DNA of 64,000 nt from contig NZ_AP024655.1 in the NCBI RefSeq assembly GCF_019977355.1, forward strand, positions 2,852,001 through 2,916,000, in the 5' to 3' direction. Position 1 is the stretch's first letter. Each line of letters starts with the position of its first letter. Position numbers and translations under genes: made by a program. Shown one piece after another: positions 22,314-30,986 of this stretch. A model generated the notes under the pieces. It had not been told where the DNA came from. It saw nothing but the letters and a program-made list of their open reading frames with translations, and ran no database searches. Source of the DNA: Arthrobacter sp. NicSoilB8. GTDB taxonomy: Bacteria > Actinomycetota > Actinomycetes > Actinomycetales > Micrococcaceae.

Positions 22314-23114
22314 TCAGGGCCCGGCCGGCACCGCTCCATAGATGCTGGTGAGCCAAATGTGCAGCAGGGTCTCGACGGTCTCCCCGACGGTTTCCCCGCC
22401 GCCGCCCGGGAGTGCTGCTGCCGGACCTGCCTGTCCCATCTGATCCTGTCCCATCTGATCCCGTCCCATCTGATCAGGTCTGGCCGGATCCAGTCCTGTG
22501 AGGGCCGCCGTAATGACGCGCTCATTGAGCAGATTGAGCGCACTGGCCAGAAGCCGCGGCTCCGGGCCGGCCGGCGAGGCGCCGCGGTCACGTTCATCTT
22601 GGATGGCAGCCGCCGTGGCGTCGATCCAGCGGTTCGTCAGGGTGGCCCACTCTGCGGCGAGTTCCGGCTCCGAGGAGCGCGCACCCGCGGCGGCTACCGA
22701 GACCCCCCGATGCTCCGCGAACGTCCCGACGAAGGCCTCGATTGCTTTGCGCCATGCGGCCGACGGCGCCGTGGAGAGGTCGGCGAAGACCTCGGCCGTC
22801 CGTTTTTCGGCCTCGTGCGCCACCTGGTCGAGGAGTGCCAGCAGGACAGCCTGCTTCGAGGCGAAGTAGAAATAAAACGTCGGCCGCGAGATGCCGGCGC
22901 CGCGCGCGAGGTCGTCGATCGTGACGTCCGCGAAGTCCTTTTCACCGAGCAGCCGCTCTGCCGCCATGAGGATGGCCCGCTGGCGTTCATCGCCGGACAG
23001 CCGGGCGGCCCGGCGGCCCCGGTTAGGGGCAGCGTGTAGGGCAGCAGCGGGCGCACCCTGCGCAGCCGGCGTGGAGGCAGCCGAAGCGGTTTCTGTCGGG
23101 GCCGGTAGGTTCAT
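22314..23114 (-). CDS. TetR-family regulator of the monooxygenase/ADH locus
   Basis: 266 residues from ATG 23114. A low-complexity leader of about 45 residues comes before the HTH: RQRAILMAAERLLGEKDFADVTIDDLARGAGISRPTFYFYFASK, a canonical TetR N-domain, close in style to EthR (FYFYFxSK). The C-terminal ligand domain is helical. Near the end, three DQMGx units (15-bp DNA repeat) form an unusual insert before the last helix, which carries ETLLHIWLTSIYG. EthR represses a Baeyer-Villiger monooxygenase in Mycobacterium; here too the regulator is divergent from such a gene. A palindrome lies 14-31 bp upstream of the start and next to the monooxygenase promoter. Confidence 0.9.
   Translation of the reverse strand: MNLPAPTETASAASTPAAQGAPAAALHAAPNRGRRAARLSGDERQRAILMAAERLLGEKDFADVTIDDLARGAGISRPTFYFYFASKQAVLLALLDQVAHEAEKRTAEVFADLSTAPSAAWRKAIEAFVGTFAEHRGVSVAAAGARSSEPELAAEWATLTNRWIDATAAAIQDERDRGASPAGPEPRLLASALNLLNERVITAALTGLDPARPDQMGRDQMGQDQMGQAGPAAALPGGGGETVGETVETLLHIWLTSIYGAVPAGP
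22431..22475. repeat. 15-bp triplet repeat in the TetR gene
   Basis: CTGTCCCATCTGATC occurs at 22431-22445 and 22446-22460 and, with one change, at 22461-22475. In the TetR reading frame it encodes three DQMGx pentapeptides near the C-terminus. Confidence 0.95.
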
Positions 23115-23127
23115 GGGGTCAGCGTAG

Positions 23128-23173
23128 CACCCTCTCGACAGGGTGTTGACTGAATCGACGCCCTGTTCATAAA
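23128..23173 (+). promoter_or_regulatory. promoter and candidate TetR operator for the monooxygenase
   Basis: TTGACT (23146-23151) and CATAAA (23168-23173) with 16-bp spacing make a fair -35/-10 pair facing the monooxygenase. Just upstream, CACCCT-CTCGAC-AGGGTG (23128-23145) is a perfect 6-6-6 dyad touching the -35 element. A further CCCTGT (23161-23166) lies in the spacer as an inverted copy of ACAGGG (23138-23143). Binding here would repress both divergent genes. The operator assignment is inference. Confidence 0.65.
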
Positions 23174-23227
23174 CTGCGGGGACTAGGGCAGTCACCCACC
23201 GGCCCGCACCTATCAGGGAGCACCGTC

Positions 23228-24727
23228 ATCGCCGAACATCTCGACGTCCTCATTGTGGGAGCCGGCCTCTCCGGCATCGGTGCGGCGTGCCGCCTGACAA
23301 CCGCCTTCCCCTCAAAGACGATTGCACTACTAGAGGCCCGTGAATCCAGCGGCGGCACCTGGGATCTCTTCCGCTACCCGGGGGTTCGGTCTGATAGCGA
23401 CATGTTCACTCTCGGCTATTCCTTCCGGCCGTGGGAGACGTCGACGTCGATCGCCCCGGGGCGGTCCATCCTGCAGTATGTGCGCGAGACCGCTTCCGCC
23501 TACGGCGTTGACCGTTTGATCCGCTACGGTCACCGCGTGGCGGGTGCCGACTGGTCCTCGGAAACCTCGCTCTGGACGGTCGAGGTCATCCGGGACGCCG
23601 GGCCTTCCGTGACCATCACGTGCTCGTTCCTCTTCGTCTGCTCCGGCTACTACCGCTACGACGAGGGCTACAGTCCCGAGTTCCCCGGCCAGGAAAGCTT
23701 CGCCGGCCCGATCATCCACCCGCAGCACTGGCCGGCGGACTTCGATGCGAGCGGTAAGCGGATCGTCGTGATCGGCAGCGGCGCCACCGCCGTCACATTA
23801 GTGCCCGCACTGGCCTGCACCGCGGAACACGTCACCATGCTGCAGCGCTCCCCCGGCTACATGGCCGTCCTCCCGGACACCGACGCCGGCTTCGACACCC
23901 TCGTTTCGCGGCACGTCCCCCGGCGCCTGGCCGGCGTCGTCTCGCGCTGGAAGGGCATCGCGCGGGCACTGCTGAGCTACCAGATCAGCCGGCGGAGTCC
24001 GGAGAAGATGAAGAGCATCCTCCGGCATCAGGTGATGAAGCGCCTGCCGGCGGGGTACGACGTCGAGAAGCACTTCCAGCCGAAGTACAACCCCTGGGAC
24101 GAGCGGCTGTGCATTGTGCCCAACGGCGACCTCTTCAAGGCGATCCGGTCCGGCGGCGCCGACGTCGTCACAGACACGATCGATACCCTGACGCCGGCGG
24201 GGATCCGTCTTGCGTCGGGCGCCGAACTGGCCGCCGACGTCGTGGTGACTGCCACCGGCCTGAATCTGTTGCTCTTCGGCGGCATGGACCTGAGGGTCGA
24301 CGGCGTCCCGGTCGACCCGTCGCAGAAGGTCACCTATCAGGGCATGATGCTGGCAGATGTCCCGAACCTGGCCTTCGCGATCGGCTACACGAACGCGTCC
24401 TGGACTCTGAAGATCGATCTCGTGGTGCACTACGTTGCGCGGATCCTGCGCCACCTTGACCGGAGCCGCCACACGACGGTGACGCCGGTGGCTCCTGCCG
24501 ACGTCGGTGACCTCAGGCCGCTGATCGATCTCACCTCCGGTTACATCCGCCGCGGCATCGACCAGATGCCCAAGCAGGGCGGGCACGCGCCGTGGCGGCT
24601 GCACCAGAACTACCCGCGCGATGTCAGGATGTTCCGGCTCAGCAGGCTTCACGGCAAGGGCCTTCGGTTTAGCGGACGCTCCGCCACGCCGCGATCGGGC
24701 ACCCCCGAACGGGCCGCAGCCTCATGA
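23228..24727 (+). CDS. Baeyer-Villiger-type flavin monooxygenase with abnormal start
   Basis: About 499 residues if read from ATC 23228. The family N-terminus (AEHLDVLIVGAGLSGIGAAC) is fully conserved, but no ATG, GTG or TTG precedes it in frame; AGGGAG sits exactly 7 bp before the ATC. The first standard codon, GTG 23255, falls inside the first Rossmann strand and would break FAD binding. FAD motif GAGLSG (about 11-16), BVMO fingerprint FAGPIIHPQHWP (about 158-169) and NADPH motif GSGATA follow. Such enzymes insert oxygen next to a ketone to give an ester or lactone. It overlaps the hydrolase gene by 4 bp (ATGA). Confidence 0.88.
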   Translation: MAEHLDVLIVGAGLSGIGAACRLTTAFPSKTIALLEARESSGGTWDLFRYPGVRSDSDMFTLGYSFRPWETSTSIAPGRSILQYVRETASAYGVDRLIRYGHRVAGADWSSETSLWTVEVIRDAGPSVTITCSFLFVCSGYYRYDEGYSPEFPGQESFAGPIIHPQHWPADFDASGKRIVVIGSGATAVTLVPALACTAEHVTMLQRSPGYMAVLPDTDAGFDTLVSRHVPRRLAGVVSRWKGIARALLSYQISRRSPEKMKSILRHQVMKRLPAGYDVEKHFQPKYNPWDERLCIVPNGDLFKAIRSGGADVVTDTIDTLTPAGIRLASGAELAADVVVTATGLNLLLFGGMDLRVDGVPVDPSQKVTYQGMMLADVPNLAFAIGYTNASWTLKIDLVVHYVARILRHLDRSRHTTVTPVAPADVGDLRPLIDLTSGYIRRGIDQMPKQGGHAPWRLHQNYPRDVRMFRLSRLHGKGLRFSGRSATPRSGTPERAAAS

Positions 24728-25578
24728 GCGCGCACCCCGCGCTGGCCGCACCCCGGACGATCGCCGTGGACGGCCGCCCGGCCCGCTACCGCGACACGGG
24801 AACCGGGCCCCCGGTCCTCTTACTGCACGGCATCGGCCGGAGCCTGGCCGACTGGGACGACCAGCACCGGCTGCTGGAGGCCGGCCGTCGGGTAATCAGC
24901 GTGGATCTCGCCGGGTTCGGCGGCTCGACCCCACTGCCCGGACGGCACACACTCGAGACGCTGGCCGCGTGGGTCTCCCGGTTCCTGGATGCCTTGGATA
25001 CCGACGGCGAACTGGGCGCCGTCGACGTCGTCGGGAACTCCCTTGGCGGCGCCGTCGCGATGCGCCTGTCCGTGGTGCGGCCGGACAAGGTGCGCCGCCT
25101 GGTGCTGATCAACAGCGCCGGCTTCGGCGCCACCGTGACACCGGCGCTGCGGCTGATCGCACTGCCTGTGGTCGGCAGGGTCCTGCTCAGGCCGACCCGG
25201 AAGACCGCCTGTCAGACAGAGCGTGCACTCTTCGTGGACCGCGCCTTCGTCTCCCGGGACCGTATCGCTGCGAGTCTGGCCCGCGGGACCCAGCGGGGCG
25301 CCATGCGGGCCTTCCGCGAAGTCGTCCGCGACCTCGGAACGTTCCGGGGGATCCGTCGGACGTGGCGGGCCCGCCTGCTCGCCGAGGTGGCCGCCGCAGA
25401 AAAACCCGTGCTGATCCTGTGGGGCGACTCGGACCTCATCCTGCCGGTCGGGCACCTGGCCGAGGCGCGCAGGCTGCTGCCCGGCGCCACGACGCATCTC
25501 TTCGAGAAGACCGGGCATATGCCGCACCTGGAACGGGCCCGGGAGACGGCCGAACTGATCCGGAAGTTCCTGACCTGA
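24724..25578 (+). CDS. alpha/beta hydrolase paired with the monooxygenase
   Basis: 284 residues from ATG 24724, overlapping the monooxygenase stop. Classical alpha/beta hydrolase: oxyanion segment VLLLHGIGRSLADWD, nucleophile elbow VVGNSLGGAVA (GNSLGG), acid in ILWGDSDLILP, and His in KTGHMPHLE. There is no signal peptide. Translational coupling to a Baeyer-Villiger monooxygenase strongly suggests it hydrolyses the ester or lactone product, the standard arrangement in ketone degradation loci. It converges on the large secreted protein gene with a 12-bp gap. Confidence 0.92.
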   Translation: MSAHPALAAPRTIAVDGRPARYRDTGTGPPVLLLHGIGRSLADWDDQHRLLEAGRRVISVDLAGFGGSTPLPGRHTLETLAAWVSRFLDALDTDGELGAVDVVGNSLGGAVAMRLSVVRPDKVRRLVLINSAGFGATVTPALRLIALPVVGRVLLRPTRKTACQTERALFVDRAFVSRDRIAASLARGTQRGAMRAFREVVRDLGTFRGIRRTWRARLLAEVAAAEKPVLILWGDSDLILPVGHLAEARRLLPGATTHLFEKTGHMPHLERARETAELIRKFLT

Positions 25579-25590
25579 CGCGCGCTGCCG

Positions 25591-28500
25591 CTATCCGATA
25601 ACTCTCTTGGTCGTTGCGTTCCACGTCAGCCGCCCGTTCTGGAAATCCGTTGCCCGGCCCACGGAAACCGTGTATGAGTCGCTGGTAGGATAGCCCAGCC
25701 GGCTCGTCTCCCAGCCCAGTGACGCCCACTTGGACCGGATCGCGCCGGTCACCGGATGCGCCCGGGTAGTCGGGGTCCAGTAGATCGATGCCCCGCCGCC
25801 ACCGGAGAAGTGGTTGTACCGCCCCACCTTATCCGGGGCGCCCTTCTCGTCCGTAGTGGGGTAGCGCAGCGGGCCGGTCTCCCAGCCCTGCGCCGCCCAC
25901 TTGGACCGGATAGCGCCCATCACAAAGTGCGCCCCGGTCGTTGGTGACCAGAAGATCGAGTTTCCGCCCGCACGGGAGAAGTGGTTGTAGAGGCCCACCG
26001 TGTCCGCGGACTTCGTAGTATCGGAGGTCGGATAGCCAAGGCCGGTCTCCCAGCCCAGTGACGCCCACTTGGCCCGGACCTCACCCGTCACGGAGTGCGC
26101 CCCCGTAGCCTTCGACCAGTAGATCGATGCCCCGCCTGCTCCGGAGAAGTGGTTGTACCGTCCCAGCCTGTCCGGAGTGCCCTTCTCATCGTTGATCGGA
26201 TAGCCCAGCGGTCCTGTTTCCGCGCCCAGTGCCATCCATTTCGATCGGATCGCCCCCAGGACAAAATGCGCTCCCGTCGTCGGCGAGAAGTAGATCGAGG
26301 CCCCGCCCGATCCGGCGAAGTGGCTGTAAAGCCCCACCCCGTCCGGCGATACATTTTGCTCGGACGTCGGGAAGCCCAGGATCCCGGCGGGACCGCCGGC
26401 GGCCTTGTAGCGTTTGTTGATCTCACCGATGACCCCATGCGCCCCGGTCTTGGCTGACCAGCAGATCATCCCTCTGACATAGTCCTGGCACTTTCCTCCC
26501 GCCACGGCGTACTCCAAGGTCAGCGAACGGCCGAGCGCCGAACTAGGGCGGCCGGCGTTGGTCTGCCAGGCGTAGGCCGCGATCGGGTCGTCGGTGCCTT
26601 TCCCGGTCAGCATCACCTTCAGCGCACCCTGGCCGTCATCGGTAGTGATCAGGTAGTAGGTTTCCGTTGTCCCGGCCTGCCCGAAGGCCGTGGGCGTGAA
26701 GGTCACGGACTGGTACGCGGATTCACCCGCGGGAATCTTCAGCCCCTCGGCAATGGGTGTGGTGGTTGAAAAGACCCCCTGTGGCGCTTTCGCCTTGGTG
26801 ATGATCATCGGGATGTTGCCGGTGTTCTGTATCTCGAACGCCCTGGTAACGGAGGTCCCGACCGGGACGTCACCAAAGTCCAGCGTGCGCGGCATCTGCA
26901 GGTGCGCCGCTCCTGAGACGGCGGTCGCGCTCACCTTGACGGTCACGCCTCCCCGGTCGCTGGTGACGACGAGTGAGTCGGTCACCGGATCCGCCGACGT
27001 TGGGCTGAACGTCATGGACACCGCAACCGAGGAGAGAGGCTGGATCGTCTGCCCAATGGCCGGCACCGTGGCGGGGTCGACGCGGAGCTGCGTGTTCGTC
27101 GGCAGCCTGACGCCGGTGATCTTGGCGACGGTCGTGCCCGTATTGACGATGTTGACCGTCTGCCGGCTGACTGTCTTGGTCGGGACGTCGGTGAACTGGA
27201 CCAAGGCCGGAGTCGCGCCCAGGCCCTCCTTCGTGCCAACGCCGTGGACGCCGAGGAGGTCGGTCTCGCCGTCGGCCGTCTTGACCGTCAGTGTGCCGTC
27301 CGCCTGGCCCGGAACCGTCGGGGAGAAGGTCACGGGCACCGTCATGCTTCCGCCTTTCGCCAATTTCCGGGGCAGCGTGAGCGTGGTTCCGATCGAGAAC
27401 GGAGCGCGCGTGGTGATGGAGCTGACCGTTACCGCCCGCGACGCGGTGATCGTCACGCTGCCGGTCACGGAGGAACCCACCTTGACGTTGCCGAGGTCGG
27501 TGTCCTTTGCCCCCACCGCTGACGTTGTCGGGGCGCCGAAGCCCAGGACGTGCCCGTCCCTGGTGCCCACATACACGCGGCCCTTGTCAGTAGCCACCGA
27601 GGAGAACTTGGCCCCTATGCCCAGTGGGGCGCTGAAGACTTCCTTGAGGTTGCCCGTGCTGTCAGGCATGGCCCGGTAGGCACGCAGTTCGGCATCTGCC
27701 CCGGTCCCCGCGCTGACATAGACCACCCAGACCAGGGCGGAGGACCCGTCCTTGCCGGAGGACGTCACCACGGGCGAGCCGGAGCTGAACCCGAACGTGC
27801 CGGCGGAGGTCCCGACGGCGGCGAGGCTGATCCCGCCATTGGCGCCAGGCACGAGCTTGAACGCCCGGAGGTACCCGTTGCTCTCGACGACGTAGAGGTA
27901 TCCACCGTTGGTGGTGCCGAGAAATGCGGGCTTGCCCCACACTCCGCTGTACGGACCGGCCTTGTCCAGGACGGCGTCGGTTCCGCCGGGCCCCTGCGCC
28001 ATGCCGCCCAGGTTGTCCCGGTCCAAGAGGTACAGCGTGCCGTCTTTGCCGATCTGCGCCATCAGGTGCGGATGGTCCGCGGTGCCGTAGCCGTCCGGGA
28101 TCCCGATGGGAGCCCCGGACCCAAGGTCGGCGTCGTTTCGGTTCAGTTTCGCGTTGTCGGCCGGGCTGAAGAAATCGGTGGCTTTGAGGTTGCCGTCGCT
28201 GCCCACCCGGAGCCGGACCACCGCCTCGGCCAGGGTGGTGGGAGGCTTCGAACCCGGGCCCGGCTTCGGGGAGATGCCGTTCCCTGTGGTGAGCAGGATC
28301 TGGCCGGGACCGTCGGACACCAGCCCTCCGCCGGACTGCCAGATTCCGCCCTCCGCGTTGGCGTTGCCTGATTCGGTCGCCCACATCGTCGTCTGACGTC
28401 CGGCGGTCGATACACCGACGACATAGCCGACGAAGGGGGTGTAGTCACAGTGGCTGGCAAATCCCGCATAGACCACGCCGTCCAGGAGCAGCAGTCCCGG

Positions 28501-29226
28501 GCGCTGCATCGCTGTCATCGGGTTGAACGGGCGTGTGGGGTCATTGGTCGGGGCGCCTTCGATTGTGACGGGGAACCCGGGCCTCTCCGCGCCGGTTGCC
28601 ACATCGAGGGAGTGCATATACCAGTGCGGGAGCAGTTTGCTTGCCCCGTCATTCGTCTTCGCCAGCAGGAAGACGCTTTTCGTCGCCGGGTCGTAGACCG
28701 GCGTCGACGTGATTCCGATGTTCGGCGTGAGGTCACCGCAGTGAACGGTCGACGCCGGCCACGCCGGCCCGAGTTTGCGGGTCCATTTTGCCGCACCAGT
28801 GGCGCCGTCCAGCCCGTAGACGGCATTGTTCTCCGTAGCGGCAATCACGGTGCCGCCCACGACGAGCGGCTGGGCATAGACTTGCCCGTCGACCGTCGCG
28901 GAGAAGAGTTTGCCGAAGTTCGATGACGCGACCGCCGACGGCGAGAGCCCGGGTTCGTCCTTGTCCCAGCTGGTCCGCAGCGAATCGGTGGCGATGGTCC
29001 CCACGTCCGCGGCGGCGGTCTCGCCGATGGACAGCCCGGCAAATGCAAGGGATGCCGACAGCAGGGAAGCCCAGGCGCCCCGGGACCACGGGCGGAGCTG
29101 GGTCGAGGGTGCGTGGATCGTGACGGTCCGGTGCTTCCGCAGGTGTGGAGACCCGCCCATGCGTCCACCGCGAAGACGGCCCTTGGAATGGCCAGACGAC
29201 ACCCGAAGTTCTGTTTGATCATGCAT
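25591..29226 (-). CDS. giant secreted PQQ-propeller / Hydin-like / LGFP-repeat protein
   Basis: 1211 residues from ATG 29226; ATG 29160 has a better ribosome site (GGTGGA) and gives 1189. A long basic leader and a signal core (ASLLSASLAFAGLSIGETAAAD) direct export. Three parts follow. Residues about 80-560 form a PQQ-like beta-propeller with repeats such as VYAQPLVVGGTVIAATENN and LYLLDRDNLGG. About 570-860 has two or three Ig-like choice-of-anchor D/Hydin domains (TPALVQFTDVP, RTLDFGDVPVGTSV). About 930-1211 has five LGFP repeats (ILGFPTSE, PLGYPINDEKG, GLGYPTSD, PLRYPTTDEKG, RLGYPTSD). LGFP repeats bind actinobacterial cell envelopes, so the propeller is probably displayed at the wall. Confidence 0.9.
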   Translation of the reverse strand: MHDQTELRVSSGHSKGRLRGGRMGGSPHLRKHRTVTIHAPSTQLRPWSRGAWASLLSASLAFAGLSIGETAAADVGTIATDSLRTSWDKDEPGLSPSAVASSNFGKLFSATVDGQVYAQPLVVGGTVIAATENNAVYGLDGATGAAKWTRKLGPAWPASTVHCGDLTPNIGITSTPVYDPATKSVFLLAKTNDGASKLLPHWYMHSLDVATGAERPGFPVTIEGAPTNDPTRPFNPMTAMQRPGLLLLDGVVYAGFASHCDYTPFVGYVVGVSTAGRQTTMWATESGNANAEGGIWQSGGGLVSDGPGQILLTTGNGISPKPGPGSKPPTTLAEAVVRLRVGSDGNLKATDFFSPADNAKLNRNDADLGSGAPIGIPDGYGTADHPHLMAQIGKDGTLYLLDRDNLGGMAQGPGGTDAVLDKAGPYSGVWGKPAFLGTTNGGYLYVVESNGYLRAFKLVPGANGGISLAAVGTSAGTFGFSSGSPVVTSSGKDGSSALVWVVYVSAGTGADAELRAYRAMPDSTGNLKEVFSAPLGIGAKFSSVATDKGRVYVGTRDGHVLGFGAPTTSAVGAKDTDLGNVKVGSSVTGSVTITASRAVTVSSITTRAPFSIGTTLTLPRKLAKGGSMTVPVTFSPTVPGQADGTLTVKTADGETDLLGVHGVGTKEGLGATPALVQFTDVPTKTVSRQTVNIVNTGTTVAKITGVRLPTNTQLRVDPATVPAIGQTIQPLSSVAVSMTFSPTSADPVTDSLVVTSDRGGVTVKVSATAVSGAAHLQMPRTLDFGDVPVGTSVTRAFEIQNTGNIPMIITKAKAPQGVFSTTTPIAEGLKIPAGESAYQSVTFTPTAFGQAGTTETYYLITTDDGQGALKVMLTGKGTDDPIAAYAWQTNAGRPSSALGRSLTLEYAVAGGKCQDYVRGMICWSAKTGAHGVIGEINKRYKAAGGPAGILGFPTSEQNVSPDGVGLYSHFAGSGGASIYFSPTTGAHFVLGAIRSKWMALGAETGPLGYPINDEKGTPDRLGRYNHFSGAGGASIYWSKATGAHSVTGEVRAKWASLGWETGLGYPTSDTTKSADTVGLYNHFSRAGGNSIFWSPTTGAHFVMGAIRSKWAAQGWETGPLRYPTTDEKGAPDKVGRYNHFSGGGGASIYWTPTTRAHPVTGAIRSKWASLGWETSRLGYPTSDSYTVSVGRATDFQNGRLTWNATTKRVIG

Positions 29227-29616
29227 GGCTGAGACCCGTTTCTGACCACTACATTGACTTTATTAACCCAGTACAAAGGAGCCTAGAATCGGGGCATGAT
29301 TAGCGCGCGAGTGGGGCCTACTCGTCTTTTCGGGGGCGGCTCTCGCTTTATTTCGGGCGCTACTTGCGGGCTGCGCCGGGGAACCCGAGTGCCTACTTGC
29401 TTCCCCGGAGGTGCCCAGGGGGCGCCGCACCATGACGCGGAGACCGGGGACGCGGGGACCGGGCATGGGCCGCAAGTGTCGGCGCGCCGGAATGGTTGTC
29501 CGCTGCTGCCTGCGTGTTTGCGCCACTGTGTGGCCACGACCCGTGTCTGGTGGACCCTTGCCACGCCTGGCGGGGCTTCGGATAATTGATGCCGGGGCCG
29601 GAACGGAGGGAGCACC
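29227..29616. other. 390-bp intergenic region, only a weak hairpin seen
   Basis: It separates two divergent genes, so it should contain both promoters. The part at 29247-29275 is AT-richer (CATTGACTTTATTAACCC), but I find no convincing spaced -35/-10. One possible hairpin has 8-bp arms CCGGGGAA (29376-29383) and TTCCCCGG (29401-29408). CTACTTGC occurs twice (near 29360 and 29393). No gene is supported. Confidence 0.5.
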
Positions 29617-30096
29617 GTGGACGAATCAGAAGCTTTTGTGGCCGCAGTCCTACCGCCCCTGACGGCGGCCGAGACCGCACTGCACAACGGCGATGCCAGT
29701 CCCCGGCAAAGTTTGTGGTCCACCAAGGACCCGGTGACACTTTTCGGTGCAGTCATGACCAGGGTCGGGCCGGCGGAGGTCTCGGCGTCGTTCGACGAGC
29801 TCGCCTCCAGGTTTTCGAACTGCACATCGTTCGAGTACGACGTCACAGCGTCAGGGGCCAGCGGGGACCTCGCGTACATCGTGGGCATCGAGCATACGAC
29901 CGCATCGATCGGCGGGGCCGAACCCCTGCCTTACTCCCTGAGAGTCACCACCATCTTCCGGCGCGAGAACGGCGAGTGGAAGATCATCCATCGGCACGGC
30001 GACGCGCTGCCTGATGACAACGTGGACAAGACCCGGGTGCAGCTCGGCCGATTGAGGGACCCTGACTCCGCTGACTCCGCGGCCGACCATCACTAG
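29617..30096 (+). CDS. NTF2-like (SnoaL-type) protein
   Basis: 159 residues from GTG 29617, with GGAGGGAG 5 bp upstream. The cone-fold pattern is clear: AFVAAVLPPLTAAETALHNGDASP, LWSTKDPVTLFGAVMTRVG, ASFDELASRFSNCTSFEYDV, SGDLAYIVGIEHTTASIGG, then LRVTTIFRRENGEWKIIHRHGD, the classic final strand pair. Members of this group act on small molecules or have no known activity. An acidic tail ends in DSADSAADHH. A short hairpin follows at 30143. Confidence 0.88.
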   Translation: MDESEAFVAAVLPPLTAAETALHNGDASPRQSLWSTKDPVTLFGAVMTRVGPAEVSASFDELASRFSNCTSFEYDVTASGASGDLAYIVGIEHTTASIGGAEPLPYSLRVTTIFRRENGEWKIIHRHGDALPDDNVDKTRVQLGRLRDPDSADSAADHH

Positions 30097-30142
30097 CCGC
30101 GGTGGCCGCGGCGGGCACGGCCCTGACGGCCGGCAGCCGCAT

Positions 30143-30163
30143 GGCGCGCGCAGCCCGCGCGCC
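30143..30163 (+). terminator. short GC hairpin
   Basis: GGCGCGCG (30143-30150) and CGCGCGCC (30156-30163) form an 8-bp stem with a 5-nt loop, 46 bp after the NTF2-like gene and 23 bp before the next start. It is probably a terminator. Confidence 0.5.
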
Positions 30164-30185
30164 GGTGTCGCATTAGGCTCATCCC

Positions 30186-30881
30186 ATGTCGCCTGATCGC
30201 TATCTGGCCGAGCTGGCCGCCTCCCTGGACCGTCTGTGCACGCTCGCCCGCCAGCCGGAGGACATGCTGGCCCGCCCCGTGCCGGCCTGCCACGGCTGGA
30301 CGCTCGACCAACTGTTCGGGCATCTCGGTTCCATCGAGCGGTGGGCCGCGACGGTGGTTCGCGGGGGCACGTTCGTGGCGGAACCGCCTCCGCCGGCAAA
30401 GGGAGCCGCCGGATGGTTTCTCGAGGGCGCGGCACCGTTCCTCGCAACGATGACGGCACTTGATCCCGGGAAACGGTGCTGGAACTTCGGACCGCCGCCG
30501 CGCACGGCCGGGTTCTGGCTTCGGCGGCAGGCGCATGAACACGCCATCCACCTCATCGACGCCTGCCAGGCACTTGGCCTGGAGATCCCCGCCCTCGGCG
30601 AGGACTTCATGCTCGACGGGGTCGACGAAGTCCTGACCATGTTCACGCCGCGCCAGTTGCGGCTGGACCGGATGCCGCACCCGGACAAGGCTGTGACCTT
30701 CCATGTGCCCGGAGCCAGGAACTGGACACTGGGCCCGGGCCCCGCCGTGGCAACGGTTACCGCCCCGTTGCCCGTGATGTACCTCGGCCTCTGGGGCCGA
30801 TCCGATCTCCAGACCGCCGGGGTAATCGAAGGTGACACCGCCTTCGCCCTCCGCGTGCTGCGGGGACCGCTCACGCCCTAA
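30186..30881 (+). CDS. maleylpyruvate isomerase family (mycothiol-dependent type) protein
   Basis: 231 residues from ATG 30186. The DinB-like four-helix N-domain shows the MDMPI pattern: RPVPACHGWTLDQLFGHLGSIERWA carries the first metal His (GHLG), and WLRRQAHEHAIHLIDACQALG carries the second His cluster. A C-terminal SCP2-like domain follows (VTFHVPGARNWTLG). The founding member isomerises maleylpyruvate with mycothiol, but most paralogs have unknown thiol-dependent roles. Mycothiol is found only in Actinobacteria, which supports the taxonomic call. It stands alone next to the decayed Gfo/Idh gene. Confidence 0.88.
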   Translation: MSPDRYLAELAASLDRLCTLARQPEDMLARPVPACHGWTLDQLFGHLGSIERWAATVVRGGTFVAEPPPPAKGAAGWFLEGAAPFLATMTALDPGKRCWNFGPPPRTAGFWLRRQAHEHAIHLIDACQALGLEIPALGEDFMLDGVDEVLTMFTPRQLRLDRMPHPDKAVTFHVPGARNWTLGPGPAVATVTAPLPVMYLGLWGRSDLQTAGVIEGDTAFALRVLRGPLTP

Positions 30882-30986
30882 GGCCCGGCCGCCGGGCTGA
30901 GGATACAAACATGTCCGCCGGAGGCTGTGGACGCTCCCAACGTCCCCGACCCTTTCGTGACCACCTGCTGAGCGGAACCCCGCCGC

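Noticed and set aside
23255..24727. Monooxygenase starting at GTG 23255
   Set aside because: This start would delete the first strand of the FAD-binding fold that is perfectly conserved just upstream, and it has no ribosome site.
30093..30908. 271-codon minus-strand frame opposite the maleylpyruvate-isomerase-family gene
   Set aside because: The plus strand carries conserved metal-binding motifs; the antisense frame is low-complexity Arg/Gly/His without a family.
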